Shown here: positions 11,252 to 22,037 of the stretch, in pieces
Layout of the letters: each line of letters starts with the position of its first letter
Numbering within the stretch: the first letter of the stretch is position 1
DNA from: Allolobophora icterica
Lineage: Eukaryota; Annelida; Clitellata; Crassiclitellata; Lumbricidae
Assembly (NCBI GenBank): GCA_963556255.1
Contig: OY744605.1
Location: forward strand, 6,753,267-6,817,266
DNA length: 64,000 bases
Direction: 5' to 3'
Made by a program: the position numbers and the translations under genes
Notes under the pieces: generated by a model
Databases searched by the model: none
The model's input: only the letters and a program-made list of their open reading frames with translations
What the model was told of the DNA's origin: nothing

Positions 11252-11860
11252 TGTTTAATTATTTTTTTGTCATTATATAAAATTCGCAGCATATAAAATT
11301 ATCTTCTATATTATATTAAATACTTCTATATTATATTAAATTATCTCGTTTTTCATCTTTCATTTTTTTCATTTTTCATATTCATTTTGCATAATTTGTC
11401 ATGTTTTGTCATATTTTGTGATAATTTTCTTTTCATCATAAAATTGCCTTTGTTTGTATACTTCGGTTCTGATTACTCTGTTTCTTGACTTTGATAATTA
11501 TTTGACTAAGGTATACTGTCAAAACTGTGGTCGCAACTGCATCTCATCAGCATAACTTAGCTTAGATCTGTGTGACACTCTAAACGTTGACTGAAATGTG
11601 AATCAGGTACTAGGGGTCAGGGTGGTATAAGCTTTTAGCTTTTTCCTGGCTTCCTGTTGCGCAGTGATTGATATGTTTTTTGTCATGACTTGTACTTTGT
11701 TTTTCTGGACGCAATAAACAATAACAATTAATATAGGCTATGGCCTATTTTAGATTTTGCAATACTTTCTGCTAATCCTGAAAGTACTGTCTTTTTTATT
11801 GTATTTGTAATTATTCTTCATATTCTTCATTTTCTATATCACTATACCTAAACACACAAC
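11252..11860. other. AT-rich intergenic stretch
   Basis: About 600 bases with short T-rich near-repeats (ATTATATTAAAT twice near 11310-11345). No gene, RNA or transposon signature was recognised. Confidence 0.4.
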
Positions 11861-11864
11861 GCCT

Positions 11865-12330
11865 GTGATTAACCTGGTTCCCTCGACTTCGCATACTGGG
11901 CGCAGTAGAAAAACCTCCAGATTAAGATTACGAGTAGGATACAGTACTAAGATTTGTTGGATGAAGGGTTACTGCATGGAGAGAACAGAGATGAGAATGC
12001 TACGATGGATACTTGGGATCTCACTGAAGGACAGGAAAAGAAATGTGGACATCAGAAAGAAGCTCGGGGTGGCATGTATAACTGACAAAGTACGAGAGAC
12101 TAGGCAGAGGTGATATGGACATGTAATGAGAAAAGAGGATGATAGCTGTGTGAAAAGAATCATGAATGCAGAGGTATATGGACGCCGCAGTCGGGGACGA
12201 CAGAGGAAGAGATGGGAAGACACGATACAACAAGACCTAAAACTGAAGAAAGAAGATGCTCAAGAAAGAAACAAGTGGAAGAGAAGGATCCGAGTGGCTG
12301 ACCCCTCTCCAAAGAGGGATTAATTCGAAC
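11865..12330 (+). pseudogene. RTE-like LINE C-terminal fragment with (GAA)n tail
   Basis: Plus-strand translation contains MLRWILGISLKDR, then YGHVMRKEDDS after a stop at 12112-12114, then GRRSRGRQRKRWEDT and a final RIRVADPSPKRD. These are end motifs of an RTE-like retrotransposon protein. A (GAA)n run at 12337-12408 follows directly, consistent with a microsatellite 3' tail. It belongs to a relative of the fragment at 10738-11251 but lies on the other strand. Confidence 0.75.
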
Positions 12331-12336
12331 CTGAAG

Positions 12337-12408
12337 GGAAAGAAGAAGAAGAAGAAGAAGAAGAAGAAGAAGAAGAAGAAGAAGAAGAAGAAGAAGAAGA
12401 AGAAGACT
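12337..12408. repeat. (GAA)n microsatellite
   Basis: About 23 uninterrupted GAA/AGA units at the 3' end of an RTE-like fragment, probably its tail expanded by slippage. Confidence 0.95.
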
Positions 12409-12904
12409 AAGATTTGTTGGTTAATTAATCTGTGTGTGTATAAATTTCACATTGAAACAACTAGTTCTTTCTGTGCGTTTTGATCCTAAAAGGACTGCTT
12501 TGTCCCACTCCATGCAGGCGCCTCTGGCTAATGTAATGTACACTGCACGCTGACTTCAGATATCTGGATGTACGCTGAATTCAGTGTTCTGCGAAGTTAA
12601 GCTGTTGCTGTATAGACGAGTGATTGGGAGGGGGCGACTTGGATCTTTGCCAAGTGTTAAGAGTGTGGAAAAAACGTCAATTCCCTCAGACGTGTATATA
12701 GTGCATCCATTCTATATATCGATCGTGGTGCTATTCACTTCTGCAAAAAAACTACATGTGTATATATCTAAATACATGCACGTATATCTATATATATACG
12801 TATACGTACTTATATAACATACTTACTTACTTATTTTATTCATGCATACACGTACATACTTTTACGCACACATGTCTACTTACATAGACAAACATGCATA
12901 CAAA

Positions 12905-13115
12905 CCAATCAACTGAGCATTTCTATAGCGCTCTTTCCAGGAAACTATTCAGAAGCGCTCCCAGCCCAACCCCGGCGAAAGGGAACAGTCTTAAGAGCGG
13001 AGAAGAAAGCGGTAGACGAGTCTTGAAGAAGAGACCGCAGCTCAGAAGGATGCCCATTCCAAATTGTGGGTCCAACGACGCAGAAAGCGTGCTGCATATA
13101 ATATTATAGTAGCGG
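12905..13115 (-). mobile_element. L2/CR1-like LINE 3' end fragment
   Basis: The reverse complement matches the last 150 or so bases of the LINE at 43786-46830 (shared GCTGTGGTCT region and GGGAGCGC...GCGCTATA hairpin). The translation, although frame-shifted, shares LLSCGLF..TR.PLSS with the alternate frame of that LINE. It is a 5'-truncated dead copy. Confidence 0.7.
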
Positions 13116-13582
13116 TGGTTGCGATAGGAACATGCATGCATTCACTTTCAAACACTAGCAGCATGCTCAGAAAACTCTTTCTCTAACCCAACGCAAACTC
13201 TTTTTCGCAGGTCAAAGTCTCAAGTACGTTTCTATAAAACAACTTTCTGCCAAACCCATTTTTAATTTGTTTAAGTTTTTACATCTGCGCCGTTTCAGCG
13301 GTTGGACAAATTAATAGCGTCCACCAGTGTCGATTACAATATACTGAAGAGAGGCCATGCAGGCTTAATTTATAGGACTATGTATTCGCATATATGAGAC
13401 AGAAATTATTATCCATTGCCATCTAATCGGGGCTGTCATTAGTAATTAAGGTAAGGAAGATTGCTATCGGCGATAAACTTTCTGAAACAAAATCAGTAGT
13501 GACACTTTATGCTGTTGCGGATACAAGTTTTGTCTGTTTGCATCCGTGAAAGACAATTAACAAATTAACTGATAATTAAAAT

Positions 13583-13588
13583 TTTATT
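13583..13588 (-). terminator. polyadenylation signal AATAAA of nanos A
   Basis: On the minus strand, AATAAA lies about 150 bases past the nanos A stop, in the same place as in nanos B (25552-25557) and nanos C (41108-41113). All three are preceded by a conserved ATTCCA(G/A)CTGA about 15-20 bases upstream. Confidence 0.75.
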
Positions 13589-13737
13589 GATATCTTCGTT
13601 TCAGCTGGAATAATAATATTACTCCCACAGAACGTTTGAGAGTGTGTAAAAGTAGTTCCTCGAAGGGAATTCGGCTGGCGGTTGAATGTAGATCAGAGGT
13701 TGGCACGTCCGCGCGTAGATAAAAGTCTCTGTTCAAA

Positions 13738-16391
13738 TTAGTATCGCCTCCCAGCTGCGAGAAATGTAACAATACAATTAAGTCAAATAAATTATTTTAA
13801 TTGATAGAGAGTTAATATTAAGTATCAAACATTCAAACTGGAGGACAACTGTGGTAAAGAATCTGACCATGCAGTTAATTCACATAAACATCCCTACGTT
13901 GAGGATGTCGTTTTGAAAAGATGCTGAGACGTTTAGGAGACTAATTGATCATTAAATTTGAAAAGCAGATTCCGCACCACACCATCCATTCAGTAAGATT
14001 AGCATTATTATTAGCATCCCTTCCTTTTCTTAAATAGTGTTTACAAGGTCATTTAAATAATACATACACACATACATACACACACATACATACATACCTA
14101 TACACATACATACATACCTGTACAAACATGCATACATACATACAGACACACAGACAGTTGCACATACATACAAACATGCGTACATACATACACAGATACA
14201 TATATATATACATACATGTATATATACATACATACAGACATACATACATACATACATACATACATACATAAATACAAATACACCTACAAACATACATATA
14301 TACAAACATACAAACAAACACACATGCATACTGACGTACACACTACACACATATATGTATGCATACATAAATAAATAAATAATAACATACATACTACATA
14401 CATACCTACATGCATGCATACATAGGGACCAACATAATGTCTCACATAAACTTAGCAAGATCGGTTAGTAGTGAAAAAACACTATGAAAGGTGCTATAAA
14501 ATTACGCAATACATGACACCTGAACTTACCAGCAGTGCGTTTGGTGGCCTTGAGGGCTTTGACGTCGGTCAGTCCGGTCTGTGGATGGTACTGAGGACAA
14601 TACTTGCGGGTATGGGCCGAGGACCCGGTTGACCCGCAGAGCTCACAGATGTGTTGAAAGAGAGCAGGGCAGGACACGTTGCCCTCGCCATCGTGTAAGG
14701 AGTGAGACTTGTAAACATCACTCGTTTCCCCATTCGTACGGCAGAAGGAACAAGAAATTCGGGTGCTGATGGGTGGCACTCGGCGCTGTTCCCGGTGAGA
14801 AGCATCAGTTGCTCTTCTTGTTTCTGCTGTAACGACGGAGGAAGTGGGCGTGGCTTTGGCAGGCGAAGTGGGCGTGGCCTCTTTTCGCTGAATCTTAACG
14901 ACCGATCCGTTCTGTAATCATTACAATTGCAAGATATTGGAAACATTGTATTGATTATTTGATCGATTGATTGATTGGTTGGTTGATTGATTGACTGAGA
15001 AAAACAGATCGAAACGCTGATAAAACAGAGGAACAGGAAAACAAGTATATTAGACATACAGAAAGACAGACACAAAAATAGATAGACAGATAGATGGACG
15101 GACAGACAGACAGACACACGGATGAACAGACAAATTAATGGATTTATAGATGGACGGACAGACAGAAAAGGATTGATGGATGGATAGATGACAGATAGAT
15201 TGATAGATGGATGGACAGACAGACAGACAGACAGACAGACAGAAAGACACAGGGATGGACAAACAGAAAAGGATTGCTAGATAGATAGATGATAGACTGG
15301 TAGATGGACAGACAGACAGACATACACAGGGATGGACAGATACAAATATATATTGATTCAGAGATGGACAAGCAGACAGACAGAATAACTTCGCATTGGA
15401 ATGTGACATAATGTGACTTATAATATAACAGTAAATGTGAAGACTGAGTGCCTGGAATATAACTTACAGTTTGCGCTTCTTGTAACATTTTCAGCATTTC
15501 TTCCCAGGAAACTTCAGTAATAATGTCCTGCGATTGTTGAATCCTCGCTTCATCCTGAGCCAACGTAGATTGATGCACGGTGGATGGAACCAGTTGCGTT
15601 GGACCACCTGTAGTTGCCGTGGCATTCGCCAGGTTGACGCCATGCTTTGTCGCTGTCAGTTTATTCCCTAGATGGCGAGACGACGACTGTGTCGGTATCA
15701 TAGGTTGTCTGTTGAGGTCATCTTCTTCATCGTCTGAATCGAGAAAGGAAAGCAATTGTGCTAACCTGGACGTGTCGAGCTCTTCAGGAACGTGGTCTTG
15801 AATGGGACTGTTCTCGGATCGAGCTGTAGCAGTCTCTATCTCTGAGGCCTCAATCTGATCCAGGAACCGAGACCTTTCTCTGGCCGAAGACCAAGTTTCA
15901 ATGGCCGAGGCTTCCAACGAGTCAGGAGGGTTCAGGAGCCAAGGCTCTGCACTGGATGAAGACCAAGTTTCACCAGCTGCGAACAGTCTACGTCTGATGG
16001 ACGGTGCCTCAAGAATAACTGGTTCGACCACTTCTGTGTTTGTTGAAGGCATGTTCGAATATCTAGGAGGCACAGCTGAACCATCTGCAAAACCGAACAA
16101 TGTGGAAACGTCTATACCTGAAGCCGCAGTCCGGTTGGAGGTTGAAGGCGGATGGTTGATTCCAGGCGGTGGTCTGGAAACGGATGAATATCTGCAAGCC
16201 ATACATGTAGGTGGTTTATCGGCGGTTCTCGTAGGCTGGCCAGATGAAGAAGTCAGCTTCAGAAACGCTGACAGAGGTGTCCCCGAAGAAACTAAATCAC
16301 CACCTCGATTAAATCTAAAGCCTACAGCACCAGCTGCATTTCCTTTAGAACTTGGAACACCTGTTGGATTTTGTTTGGGAAAACGGAACAT
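13738..16391 (-). CDS. Nanos A, RNA-binding zinc-finger translational regulator
   Basis: Three exons on the minus strand: 16391-15468, 14911-14530, 13754-13738, with consensus splice sites in phases 0 and 1, giving 440 aa ending in AGRRY. Exon 2 encodes both Nanos CCHC fingers with exact family spacing: C362-x2-C365-x12-H378-x10-C389 and C397-x2-C400-x7-H408-x4-C413. Nanos proteins work with Pumilio to repress target mRNAs and protect germ-line precursors; this is family knowledge, not shown here. The exon 1 N-terminus is serine/proline-rich and low in complexity, with an acidic LDSDDEEDDL stretch. Exon 1 is about 120-150 residues longer at its 3' end than in copies B and C. The last exon supplies only five residues and was found by comparing the three copies. 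It is divergent from nanos B within an inverted duplication. Confidence 0.85.
14040..14430. repeat. (CATA)n microsatellite in nanos A intron 2
   Basis: Long imperfect CATA/CACA array on the plus strand. The corresponding place in nanos B intron 2 (from 24003) is TATG-rich on the plus strand, as an inverted duplication predicts. Confidence 0.9.
15060..15380. repeat. GACA/GATGGACA minisatellite in nanos A intron 1
   Basis: Two or three long repeated blocks of GACAGACAGA alternating with GGATGGACAGA, for example about 15090-15120, 15205-15260 and 15305-15335. Open frames through it encode only low-complexity peptide. Confidence 0.8.
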
Positions 16392-16930
16392 GATGCCAAA
16401 ATTCTAAAACACCTCTAGAGCTACGTAAAACTTCCTAATTCAAAATTCAGGAACTAACTTCTTGAAGTGTTTCAAGCAAGTGACTTCCTAACTTTGATAA
16501 AGAGCGGTGGAAAGTATTCCGATAGGCGCCTGCTTTTGACTTCTCAAGAACAAAAGTAAGCAACGCCTCCATCAAGAGGACTTGGGCTGAATGTCAATGA
16601 TTGACGCTTCGAACTGTTCCTGAACCACAATGTTGTTAGTAGGCTACGGGGGTTGGTCAACACTGTCGAATGCTTTCATTGGTTCAAAGAGGAAGCGAGT
16701 AGTGACGCATTGGCTCACCGCTCAGTCCAGTTCATCTCCCTCCCTCCCGTCGCTTAGACTGACCGTTAAATGACACTAATCACTGACCGAGGCTATTGTA
16801 TCAGAGAAGCGGCGTGTCTCAACCTCTTGTCTCTGGAATCAACCCCACTCTCATGTCTGGCGACTCAAAGTCGGCGCCACGAATCCGTTGCTTTGCATAA
16901 AAGATGAAATGGGGAGGGGTGGGTTGAAGA
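16392..16930 (-). promoter_or_regulatory. conserved 5' flank / candidate promoter of nanos A
   Basis: The minus-strand sequence upstream of the ATG is conserved with 21470-22037 (nanos B) and 37850-38413 (nanos C). Shared pieces include the segment reading GACATGAGTGGGGTTGATTC and the ACACTTTCCNNAGC neighbourhood. Such three-way conservation of non-coding sequence marks either regulatory DNA or simply recent duplication. No TATA box was identified with confidence. Confidence 0.5.
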
Positions 16931-17032
16931 TGAGGAACGGGAAGGAGGGGAGAAGAAATGATGTGTGAATTGGTAAGGCAGTCTGACCCAATGGGTGGGG
17001 AGGACCTGACGGACGGACGAACGGACGCAACA

Positions 17033-17147
17033 TGACAAGCATACATACATACATACATACATACATACATACATACATACATACATACATACATACATAC
17101 ATACATACATACATACATACATACATACATACATACATACATACATA
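17033..17147. repeat. (CATA)n microsatellite at an assembly gap
   Basis: Nearly perfect tetranucleotide array running straight into the run of N bases, which suggests the gap is unresolved microsatellite. Confidence 0.95.
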
Positions 17148-17347
17148 NNNNNNNNNNNNNNNNNNNNNNNNNNNNNNNNNNNNNNNNNNNNNNNNNNNNN
17201 NNNNNNNNNNNNNNNNNNNNNNNNNNNNNNNNNNNNNNNNNNNNNNNNNNNNNNNNNNNNNNNNNNNNNNNNNNNNNNNNNNNNNNNNNNNNNNNNNNNN
17301 NNNNNNNNNNNNNNNNNNNNNNNNNNNNNNNNNNNNNNNNNNNNNNN
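17148..17347. other. assembly gap of 200 N
   Basis: Exactly 200 N bases, a round number typical of a placeholder, so the true length is unknown. It lies inside the left arm of the nanos inverted duplication. Confidence 0.98.
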
Positions 17348-17470
17348 TCAGGAATTTATATAGCGCCTCTAGAGGTATACATGTATCTAAGAACCTAGAA
17401 ACTTACAGAAGGCCTTTTGAATGGTTGCATCTCCTGCAAGCGCTCCAATAAGACGTCCATTCACACACTC

Positions 17471-17481
17471 ACACACACACA

Positions 17482-17515
<34 letters not shown>

Positions 17516-17680
17516 TCTACACACACACCAACAGACACACACACACATACACACACACATCTACACACACACATCTACACACACAACAACACACACACAC
17601 ATCTACACACACACACACACATACACACACACATCTACACACATCTACACACACACCAACAGACACACACACACACATCT

Positions 17681-17757
<77 letters not shown>

Positions 17758-17765
17758 CACACACA
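17471..17765. repeat. (AC)n-rich microsatellite
   Basis: Dense AC repeats with periodic ACATCTACAC interruptions. The inverted counterpart in the other arm is the TGTG-rich stretch at about 19500-19725. Confidence 0.9.
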
Positions 17766-18547
17766 TGCATACAATCAATCAATCAATCAGAATTTATAAA
17801 TCGAAGGCAGCCTGATGACGGGCCTCATAGAAGTGGTTCGCATCCGCGGTAGATCAAGAATATCCTGGATCGACAACATCATAGGATGGATTGGACTATT
17901 TGGACTATCTGGGACCAGTCTATGTATGAGATAGAAAACTCTGGACAATGCTGATCCATTCCTGCAGCCTACCGTCGCAAAGCGACGACGGCGACATGAC
18001 ATAGAAAACCCTTCCATCTTCCCACATTCAAACCGTTCTTCGCGAATGCAGACAGCTACGAACAATCTTAGCACCAAGATCAATTAGCATTTCATAATTA
18101 GGCAACGCACGGCTGAATACGGGTCAGGCTGAGGGCGCTGTTTCATGCTCTTATTGTGGCTCATGTTGGTTCGTAACACGTGCGGTGCCTTCAGTGGCCA
18201 ATAGGGCTCAAGGTAATTGGTAAGAGGAGTTGTAACCCGAGAAGTGACATCTAACTGCATCGTGCACCCTCGATGACTGAAAGTATGCCATGGAACTTAA
18301 GTGATCTTGGCTAAGCTCAGGATACTCTTATATTTCGATGAGTTTCGGTGAGTTAGAAAGTCATGTGTTCAGCGCTTTTTTAGGTGTAAACCAGTGCGGC
18401 CCTACACCAAGACAAATGCCCTGGTAAAAAAGCATTTGCCCTGCAGTCGTTACCCTGCGAGAATTTTTGCCTTGCCCAGAATTTGCTCGAAGCATAAATC
18501 GCCCTTTGCACTGGTTACTTGTATGACTGCCATGGCTACAAAAATAT

Positions 18548-18580
18548 GTTTGCACCAGTGGCGCTGCCACTGGTGCAAAC
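18548..18580. repeat. perfect short palindrome near the centre of the inverted duplication
   Basis: Fifteen-base arms starting GTTTGCACCAGTGGC are separated by GCT and followed by the exact reverse complement. It would form a strong hairpin. It lies about 170 bases from the symmetry centre (near 18730) calculated from the closest matching arms. Confidence 0.8.
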
Positions 18581-18704
18581 TCAAGGCGTTATATGAATTG
18601 TTTCATTGCATATATCTTCTTCAAGTTCTTCGCCATATATGCGAATTCAAATGTCCAATGGCGCCAATCCTCTCGATGCTGGACATCCTCCTTCAGTTTA
18701 CACA

Positions 18705-19060
18705 AATACATACATGCATGCATGCATACATACATACATACATACATACATACATACATACATGCATGCATACATACATAGTACATACATGCATACATAC
18801 ATACAATGTCATACATAGTACATACATGCATAAATACATACATAGTATACATACATGCATACATAGTACATACATGCATACATACATACATAGTACATAC
18901 ATGCATACATACATACATGCATACATTCATAAATACATACATAAATACATACATACATACGTACGTACGTACGTGCATGCATGCATACATACATACATAG
19001 TTTACAGGCATGCATGCATGCATACATACAGACAAACAGACAGACAGACCCAATTTACAT
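18705..19060. repeat. (CATA/CATG)n array at the centre of the inverted duplication
   Basis: Imperfect CATACATACATGCATG array with self-complementary ATGCAT and TACGTACGTACGTA segments. It occupies the spacer between the two duplicated arms. Confidence 0.9.
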
Positions 19061-19809
19061 TCAAGCATGCATGTACATACAATACAAACTTTCTATGTCT
19101 TGATTCTGGGCAATTTTACAGGGAGGATGGCAGGCAGACTGCTGAAGAGCAGGAATTACAGTTTTGACAAATGATGCGCTTAACGCCGCTTGCTTCTGAC
19201 TAGTCGAGATGTCACTTCTCGGGTTACACCTCCTCTTACCTCATTCCTTCTGCAATATTGGTGTATGAATGTATGCATATATGACGCGTGTTAAGCAGTA
19301 AGCCCGCTTTACTAGGAGACGACAATAAGGTCTCCAAACAGCGCCTTCTTCCTGACCCTCATTCAGCCGTGCATGCGTTGCCTAATTATGAAATGCTAAT
19401 TTATCTGGATGCTAAGATTGTTTTCAGCCGTCTGCCACGAAGAACGGTTTGAATTGGGGAACAGGGAAGGGTATTTTATGAAGTGTGTAAACCGGAATGT
19501 ATGTGTGCATGTATATGCTCAAATGAATGTATGTATTACGCACGTATGCATGCATGAGCGTGACCGTGTGAATATGCATATATCCCTATGTCTGTGTGTA
19601 TATCTATGTACATATGTACTTGTTTGTGTATGTATGTATCCTTGCATGTGTGTGAGTATGCATACATGTGTGTGACTGTATATGTGTTTGTATATGTATG
19701 TCTGTCTGTGTGCATGCATCTAGGAGTATGTGTGAATGGACGTCTTGTTGGAGCGCTTGCAGACCTTCAACGAGATAATTATACTCAAAACTTAGGGTGC
19801 CCCATTTGG

Positions 19810-20797
19810 GGAACGGACATTAACCCCCCCGGACAAAAGCCCCCCCGGACAAAAACCCCCCCGGACAAAAGCCCCCCCGGACAGAAAACCCCCCCGATTT
19901 TAGCTAGGACAAAAGCCCCCCCGGACAGAAACCCCCCCCTCTGTGTTATAAGCCTATATCTACATTTAATTGAGAAACTTTAATAGCCCTGTTGCCCTCG
20001 TGTCAGCTTGTTAATGATGTAAACGTATAGACTAAAGACTTGTTAGTGTCATTCAGGTGTAAAATAAGACTTGTTAGTCGCCTAGTTCTTAACTTAAGGC
20101 TTGTTAATGTCAGGATTCGCGAGCCTGGTCGGTCATCATCACCCTTCCCTGTGGGTTCTCATAGGGGCGCTGCAGCAGGATGAGGCCATGGTAAACACGG
20201 CCTTATTACAGGCCTCGCGAGGTCAGCTGCCCATTAAGCGCGTCAGACGCACCACCAAGCAGCTACAGGACCGTCTACTGCAGTTGTGCCAAGATCGGCG
20301 TGATGGAAAGAAATCCATCGAAGATACCCTTTCATGGATTAGGACATAACATTCGCCTGTAGGTTTTTTAGTTTTACTAAAACAGCGTTAGAGACAAATT
20401 TTGGACCATTATAGTCTTATAAACTTTTACGTTGGTCTGTAATCATTCTTCGAATTAAACAAACTGTAAATATATATTTCTTCTTATTAAACAAATTGAA
20501 ATATATTCCGACTTATGTTGAGGTGTATGTATGTATTTATGTATGTATATATGCATGTATATATGTAGGTATATATGTATATATGTATATTATGCATGTA
20601 TGTATATATGTTTGTATGTATATATGTATTTTATGCGTGTATGTATATATGTATGTTTGATATATATGTGTGAAATATAGGTTATTATTTCCTAGCCGGG
20701 GGGGATTTTGTCCTACCCCGGGGGGGTTTCTGTCCGGGGGGGCTTTTGTCCGGGGGGGCTTTTGTCCGGGGGGGCTTTTGTCCGGGGGGGTTAATGT
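19810..20797 (+). mobile_element. foldback-like DNA element with tandem GGACA-CCCCCC ends, probably Mutator-like
   Basis: The left end is a series of units based on GGACAAAAGCCCCCC (19814-19945). The right end is the inverted series GGGGGGCTTTTGTCC (20698-20797). Outermost units on both sides carry GGACATTAACCCCCC or its complement. Inside are a Mutator-like transposase remnant (20101-20349) and a TGTA-rich microsatellite (20520-20670). A shorter inverted relative lies at 24365-25104. Confidence 0.7.
20101..20349 (+). pseudogene. C-terminal remnant of a Mutator-like (FLYWCH-type) transposase
   Basis: An open frame of 82 residues contains HHPSLWVLIGALQQDEA and ends with KKSIEDTLSWIRT. This resembles the conserved tail of MULE transposases associated with FLYWCH zinc fingers, where an (N/H)HPNxWxFIxAL motif is followed by a basic helical region. 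The catalytic core is absent. It may be the first hint of which superfamily the GGACA-CCCCCC elements belong to. Confidence 0.5.
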
Positions 20798-20934
20798 CCT
20801 ACACTCCCCCATTTAGCGGGATCGCATCCCTTCGGGGCATCTCATTAGAATTACATTCGTATCCTGTGTTCGTTCTGTTTGTTCTGCTTTTGATACAAAC
20901 TGTGTTTTCTAATAAAAGACATTTGATTTGATTG

Positions 20935-21470
20935 ATTCGAATAGACCTTTGGTAAGTCTCTATATATAGTTGCATGCATACCCACGGAGGCGCTATATAA
21001 ATTCATGATAGTAATGATGTCATTACTAGAGCCACAACTAATACACACAAATGTGAACACATAATATCCCCTTTGCTTAAATCTTTGCATAGGCTCTATA
21101 TATTAAACAAGCCGAGGAAACCGCCTGCTGCTATACGGTGGAAAAGGTTGATGGTGTATGTATGCGCGTATGTATGTATGAATGTGAGCACATATGTGTA
21201 TCCCTGTATGTCTGTATATGTATGCATAGGCCTATATGTATATATCTGCTTGTGAGTTTGCATATAATATGTGTGTCTGTAGATGTATATCTCTTTGCTT
21301 GTATGTATGAATGTATGTCTTCTGGTTGCTCTTGCATTATACAGTATAAAGCAGCCGCTCTTGTAATGAAGACACGCAAACATGTACGTATGCGTGTAAG
21401 TTTGTGTCCGTCCTGAATTCCTTCCCTCCATCCATTGAATCAGAGAATCTTTTGAGTTTGACTTCCTTGC
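20935..21470. other. gene-free inverted-arm sequence
   Basis: It contains a LINE/SINE-type 3' hairpin tail at about 20985-21005 (GGCGCTATATAAATT) and a (TGTA)n-rich stretch at about 21150-21320. No gene was recognised. Confidence 0.5.
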
Positions 21471-22037
21471 TTTCCCCCTCCCTCCCCTAACGCTTCTTCA
21501 AACCTCCCTTCCCCATTCGGTCTCTTAAATCTCCAGACATGAGTGGGGTTGATTCCCACGACAAGAGAGAGACACGGCGCCTCCCTGATACAATAGCCTA
21601 CGCCGGTAATTAGTGTCATTTAACGGGTGGTTTAAGCGACGGAACTGAGGGGGAGGAAAGTGCCTTGACTGAGCGGTGAGACAAACGGGTCCTCTGCAGC
21701 GAACCAATGAAAGCATTCGACAGTGTCGACCACCTCTCGTACTAACGATCTTGCGGTTCAAGAACAATTTGATGAGTCAATCGTTGACATTCAGCACAAG
21801 TCCCGTTGGCTGTTTCTTAGGCCAACTGTTGTTCTTGAGGATTTAAAGGTAGGCTGTAGGAACACTTTCCAAAGCTGTTTATCGAAGGTGTTGCGAGTTT
21901 TTAGAATATAATTCTTTGAACGATTCAAGATTTTGCCTGCAGTATATTAGGTTAGGTAGCTTTACGAAGTCCTATAGAGCTAAGTTTCGCGAGGACTACA
22001 GATTTTTATTCGAATCTCTAATTAATTAGGGAAAAAA
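21471..22037 (+). promoter_or_regulatory. conserved 5' flank / candidate promoter of nanos B
   Basis: Matches the 5' flanks of nanos A (inverted) and nanos C. The segments at about 21488-21625 and 21735-21990 are the best preserved, including AGACATGAGTGGGGTTGATT and ACACTTTCC(A/G)AAGCTGTT. Function is inferred from position and conservation only. Confidence 0.5.

Larger units (their letters stand above)
13250..18300 (-). repeat. left arm of the nanos inverted duplication
   Basis: This arm matches 19100-25925 in reverse orientation. Examples: 18236-18251 pairs exactly with 19208-19223; the region about 18055-18150 pairs with 19320-19420; the nanos A promoter, exons and 3' flank pair with those of nanos B; and 13265-13330 pairs with 25865-25905. 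Microsatellites change strand as expected ((CATA)n here, (TATG)n there). Insertions make the right arm longer. Confidence 0.85.

Noticed and set aside
15580..16407. plus-strand protein opposite nanos A exon 1
   Set aside because: It is the antisense shadow of nanos A exon 1, where low-complexity codons keep the other strand open. It has no homology and is not conserved opposite nanos B.
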